In this document: one piece after another, positions 58,801-64,000 of the stretch
How positions within the stretch are numbered: position 1 is the first letter of the stretch
How the letters are laid out: the number at the start of each line of letters is the position of its first letter
Source: Monosporascus cannonballus
Taxonomy: Eukaryota; Ascomycota; Sordariomycetes; Xylariales
Assembly (NCBI GenBank): GCA_004154925.1
Contig: QJNS01000725.1
Location: forward strand, 1 to 64,000
DNA length: 64,000 nt
Reading direction: 5' to 3'
Position numbers and translations under genes: made by a program
The notes under the pieces: generated by a model
What the model was told of the DNA's origin: nothing
Seen by the model: only the letters and a program-made list of their open reading frames with translations
Database searches by the model: none

Positions 58801-61800
58801 TATCATTTACTAATCGTTTAATTTATTAAAACGGTCAATTGGTTTCTTGTATAATTTCTTAACATCTATATTTCTTTTTTCAAAACTATATTTAATTTCG
58901 ACATGGAAAATGTTAATTTATATAATTCAATAAAATAATCAAAACTAGGAGATAAATTTATAAAACTATTAATTTATATTCCCTGTATTTTAGCACATGC
59001 TTTTAGTGTAAACCCAATTTTATAAATATGGTTTAGAAATCTCGTTGAATTTTTGAAAAATATTTAATTTTTCGATTTAATAACGTCGTTACTTATCACT
59101 ATTTTTCCAGTTATTATTTTTATAGTATACCTATACTTTACGCTACTACTTACTTAGATCAGGGTTTTTTCGAAGTTGTGTTTGTATAAATTCTTGATTA
59201 TAAAAATTTTTATTATTTCAGAATTGTAATTAATACTTATCAAAGTTAAAACTCTTCTGAAAGTTTTAAGGGCTTTTTTAATTTACTGTTAACTAAGACC
59301 TTAATTAAAGAGTTTATTTTTTCAAAAAAACCCAAGTAAACAGTTTTATTCTAATAATTTAATATATGATATATACCCAATATTAAACAGTAATACTCGA
59401 AAATGTTTTAATTTTTTATACGCTTTTATAGGGAAGAATCTCCATAAGTTTTATTATTTTAGCCGTCTTAGGTCGACAACTATTTGACTAGTGAAAAATT
59501 TCGATTGTAATCGTAAATATTTAATAGTGTTAGAACTTTTGTACATTAACACTAATTTTGCAAACTTGGAAGAAAGAAAGGTTTTATTTATATTAATAAT
59601 ATGTTCGAATATAACTCGCCGAATCTGGGACAATTTTTTAATATAATTGTATTACGTCCTTAACCTCTTAATACTAACGTCATTTAGATGAAACCAGAAT
59701 ATTTCAGATATTAAATTATAAAATATCTTTTTAACTATACGATAAAAATTTACTATAATTTTAATAACTTTATCAACATAATAATGTTTTGTAGTAGCAT
59801 TGACGATATTTCAAATATTATTATAATTCTTATAAGTAAAAGTTAAAATAACTGAAATATATTTAAGAAAACGTTTATTAGAGAAATCAAAAGGTTTATA
59901 GCAAAATATGGAACAGGTCTTTCGCGGTTTTCCGGCCTAAATACACTTCACAAATCCATGTCGTTTAATATATTTATAAACAATTATTAATTATATATCG
60001 CTATTTCTTTTTTTCTCTAAAAGACTAGATATTTCGGCATGTAGTATATAATTCTTCGAATATCTTTTTAATATGAATTTGTAATATTTCTATTAATTTA
60101 TCCTTCATACTAATTAATATTATGATATTTCTAATTTGTTATATATTAAAAAGAATAATTTTAATTTCCTAGAAAAGTCGAACAACCTTTTTACATCAAT
60201 TTTATTTTTATTAACATTATTTGAAGAAAGCTTTTTTGGAATAAAGTCTTTTTGCAAGAGGTCTTTTTATCCGAATAAACCTGCCACCGATTTAATCAAG
60301 TAAAATCTCGGCTTTTTTGTTAATTAATCGAACGTTTCAGAATATCGAAATAAACATAGATAATATTGCCGTGAATAATACACTAGATTGATTTAAGATA
60401 GGCTGTTATTTTTTTATTATTTATATAATATTTCCAAACTTTCCAACTTTTGAATTTAGGTTTGTAAATATTACCGATTTATAAGCGGGTATATTATAAA
60501 CAGAAACACTTTTTTCTATTTAATATAATATATAATTTTAGTTTAAACTGTGTTTTTTTTTTCTTGATATTATTACGTATTTTTTCAAAAAAGTTCAAAT
60601 AAAATATATATGCTAGTTTTTCGTAATTAACGTACTTTAAAACGTTATCCTAAAATTTTAACAAACCTTTTATAATCTTTTAAATCAATATATAAAGTTA
60701 ATTAAAGAGTTTATTTTATCGAAAAAATATAAAAACTTGTAACGGAGTTTTTGTTATTTCGTTATTAAGTTTATTTAAGTGAATAAAATGGTTTATAAGT
60801 TTCCTGACTATTTTCTAAGTTAATTATCCGTTGTGATGTAAAGGTTAATTCGCTTTGTCGATATTAAGAGAATAGTAAGTTTTTTTACATCAAATTATAA
60901 GATTATTTGATTACTGTTAAATTTATATTTAATGTTAACTTCGATTTTATTATTAAATTAAATGTTGATATTAATAACTGTACTATACAGCTAATATTAA
61001 CAAAGAAGAAAGAAATACCAAATAATTAATTAATTACATCAGAATTTCGATTATATTTTAAAAGTTGAGCCCTTTTAGAACCTGAAATTCTAAACGAAAA
61101 CAAGCATTTAATATATTATTAACTTATATTTCTCAACGTACGACAAAACTATAACCTTTCATTCCGCTCCGACATTAATAATAGCATTAATTTTGTTTTT
61201 TTAAAAATACCTTTAATAATCAATTTAAGTAACGGAATAAATTCGAATAAATTACATCAGTATATGGATAAAATATTACCTTTTATACCCTTAATATTTA
61301 TCGACCATAGTTATAATTAATCTCTTGAAGATTTACTGCGGTTTTATAAATGTATAACCGCGAATCCTTTCGTTGTAAGTTTAATTAGTTTCTTAATTCT
61401 ACGATGCAATACTTTTAATATTTTTACGGCTATAAAGTGTAAGAATGTTATGAAAAATTATGCAAATTTTAATTGATTCCGATTAGGTAATTTCGAATAT
61501 CTTTTTCGCCTTTTTATAGATTAAAACCTTTTAATATTTTATTAATTGTTTCTTTGTTAATTCACAGTAAATAAAGGTGTTATCAATTTGTATTTTTATT
61601 TTGGCATTTCAAAGTAAAAATCCGTTTCATATCAGTTTATAATTATTAAACTTGTTTGTTGAATCGATTCGTGGATATTTTTCATTTTCTCATTAGATCA
61701 CTTAATAAATTAAATATTAATTAATATAAAAAATAATTATGCTTATAGACCTTTAATACGTGAGCTTTCTTAAGATATTAGATGCATTAGCTTTTAGTAC

Positions 61801-64000
61801 AGTCGTTTTCAAGATACTTAACTAAAAATAGATTTTTGTAAAATAGGTTTCCGTTATTTATAATAAAGAAAAATATTTTAATTTTAAAATTTGGTTTACT
61901 TAATTGTCAGTTTCGGTCTGCTAAGCTTTGAAATTATCGGGATGTAAAATTCGTCCGAGATATTAGAACGGGTAAAATCCTAGTTGATATTAAATCCATA
62001 TTTTCTTACTTTTTGAAGAATTTCTATTAATGATTATAATATTTTATTTTATTTTTAACATGATTAAATACAATTAAAGAAATTATGTGTTCATTTTAGA
62101 TCATTTGAAATATACTCTTTTTGTTAATTTTGTAATGTTACAATATCGGTAAAAACTGTATTATATATAAATTGAAGCGATAGATTTTATAATTAAATAA
62201 AATCATATAGTAATTAATATCTACGAAATTAAAACCGGTTTGTTTTATATTTGAAAATAGTTTTTATGCCCCCATTACCCCTTGCATCGGCCTTAAAATC
62301 CATAAAACCTTTTTTTAAAAATCTTTTACTGTTTTCCGTAATTTTAGTAATTATTTCTATAATTACTCCGTTTATAATAAGATTTAATTTAATTAAAATC
62401 GCCAAGTTAAATGTTTATTATATTAATCCATAAATTAATATTTTTATATTAAGCCTACGATGGTTCCTGGCTTTAAGGTACGTACTAGTACAATAACTAG
62501 ATAAATTTACGATCTTTTACAGGCGTCAAAGCTTTAAATTTGCCGCATTTGAACCATTTTTTAAATTTATAAGGTATTGGTAATTTCAGATATCTAACTA
62601 CGTTTTGTCGATAAAATAAATTTGAATTTATGATCATGTTATCGAAAAGGTTTAAAGTTTTATTATCGTATCTTTTTTATCTGGCCAAACTTAAAACGAA
62701 TCGTATTTATTAATCACGTTTGTCCTTTATATTTAATTCTATCCATTTTATTAAAAGGTAATTTTTGATTAATGAAAATACGAATTTATAAGACGTCGTA
62801 TATACATTTTTGAATTTTATATATAAATTTTAAAGATTTCTCGAATTAATTAATTAATTCCTTTTGCCACGTTTTCGACATGTGTGTTTTTATAGGTAAT
62901 TGTACTTTGAGATTTACCTTTTCGCACTGTATTATACATTTCAACAGTATAGTTTGAGTAATACTTAAAAATATAATTAGATAAAGGCTGTAAAACGTTG
63001 TTTGTAAATATTGTTAATTGAATTTTAATTATCGGTACTTAGTTTGAAGTCTTTAGCTTAAAGAGTTTTATAATATTTTTAATTATATTATCTCAGATTA
63101 TAGTGTTTTTGAAGATAAATTTAAATGGACTTTTTAAGACACAGTTATTTATTTAATAAAGTAGCTTATTTATTATTTCCGCTTTTATAAACTTATGTTG
63201 CCAATATAACCTGCCGACTTATTTAAACCAGTCGATAGCTATAATACCTAACAAACGAAGAGTTAAAAAAGTAAGCGTATTCGCTAATACTATAAAAGAA
63301 GCAGATTTATTTAAGATATTTATCGAAAGTCCGTATTTATGTTAATTAAAAAGTTTTATATATTTAATTCTAAAAGACCCATCCTGTTAACCTTGTAAGA
63401 ATTTGCGAAAAATGTTAAATCAGTTAAATTTGTCTTTTTTAAGTATTTTTATAATAACTTCCGATATTATTTATGTCTGTTTTTAAATTACGTCCGTAAT
63501 AAATTTTAAAAATTTAATAAACTTACTTAAGTATCGTTCGTGATGCATTTCGTTTTCGTACTTGGGCTTAAATAATCGATAACCGTTGATAAATTTTAAC
63601 GCTAAAAATAATTCTTTTAGATAATAAGAAATATCGAAACGACTAATAACCTCTATTATACTGCAATTTCTTAAAAGTCAGACAGATTATTCACAAAGTG
63701 GTTAAATTGTAGCGAAATTTATTAATTAAAGAAAAGATTTAAGGTTAATATACTTGATAAATTAAAGATGGTATTTATTTATGTAAATATAAAGATATTT
63801 AAGGAGGTTAATATTTTCGCTGACACTTTTCAAGTTTTTATAATCGAAATAAAAATATTACGTTTCTTTTTTTTCAGCAAACCCGTTTTTTAAATTAGCA
63901 TATTACTGGCGGTAAATGCTATACTTGATCGTTTTTAACTTTACGATTAAGATTTGTATTGTTAATTTTAAACCAAGATTCTTTTGTTAATTAATATTAC
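55835..64000. other. Long AT-rich region without recognisable genes
   Basis: About 8 kb, T-rich on the plus strand, with no LTR or terminal repeat and no domain I can name. A 97-codon stop-free stretch on the minus strand (56289-56579) and a 60-codon plus frame at 62251-62433 are the only longer frames, and neither shows a known motif. Probably older, saturated repeat DNA; unlike the TE stack its reading cannot be traced. Slightly GC-richer spots (59910-59960, 60270-60300, 63195-63230) are too short to assign. Confidence 0.5.

Noticed and set aside
62251..62433. 60-codon plus frame as a small membrane protein
   Set aside because: Hydrophobic only because of T-rich DNA; no start context, neighbours or homology to support it.
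60255..63240. Similar short blocks around AACCTGCC at 60275-60305 and 63200-63235
   Set aside because: The similarity covers fewer than 30 bp with shifts; not enough for a repeat or domain claim.

Overview
This is the end of a chromosome of a filamentous ascomycete (Pezizomycotina). It opens with TTAGGG-type telomere repeats in CCCTAA orientation. The remainder is strongly AT-rich, non-genic DNA with the marks of repeat-induced point mutation (RIP): C to T and G to A changes on both strands, mostly at CpA/TpG while CpG survives, Gln and Trp codons turned into stops, and Cys codons turned into Tyr. The species cannot be named from this. I find no intact host gene, tRNA, rRNA or CRISPR array. 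Open frames of 60-124 codons are shadows of degraded transposon genes or chance.

Layout. 1-58 telomere; 59-2325 subtelomeric AT-rich DNA with one GC-richer hairpin island (1519-1670); 2331-9016 TE1, a complete Ty3/gypsy chromovirus with both LTRs and a 5-bp target duplication; 9022-10519 featureless; 10522-11386 a non-autonomous TIR element (N1); 11389-13184 featureless. From 13190 to about 54800 lies a nested stack. TE2 (minus) is broken by TE3 (plus, 15296-48598). The TE3 5' LTR is split by TE4 (plus, 15647-36429). TE4 is split by TE5 (minus, 19560-33727). TE5 is split by TE6 (minus, 22541-29527). The right part of TE3 carries the remains of a pogo-type DNA transposon (PG, 39937-48118), split by TE7 (minus, 40568-47307). 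The TE3 3' LTR is broken by TE8 (minus, from 48599), which itself holds a solo LTR (53966-54393). Exact 5-bp duplications support TE1 (GACAC), TE5 (ATTAC), TE6 (TTTTA), TE7 (GGATA) and the solo LTR (TTAGT). After 55834 only very AT-rich sequence remains.

How the parts relate. The LTR elements carry gag with a CCHC knuckle, an aspartic protease, reverse transcriptase (YLDD), RNase H, integrase and a C-terminal chromodomain. Between the chromodomain and the 3' LTR, seven of the eight also carry the remains of a further gene on the OPPOSITE strand, reading inward from the 3' LTR. It encodes a Zn(II)2Cys6-spaced cysteine cluster followed by a basic coiled coil. It occurs in lineages with unrelated LTRs (TE5 versus the rest) and is the most interesting content of the window. 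PG and N1 share terminal sequence, so N1 looks like a deletion derivative of the pogo family.
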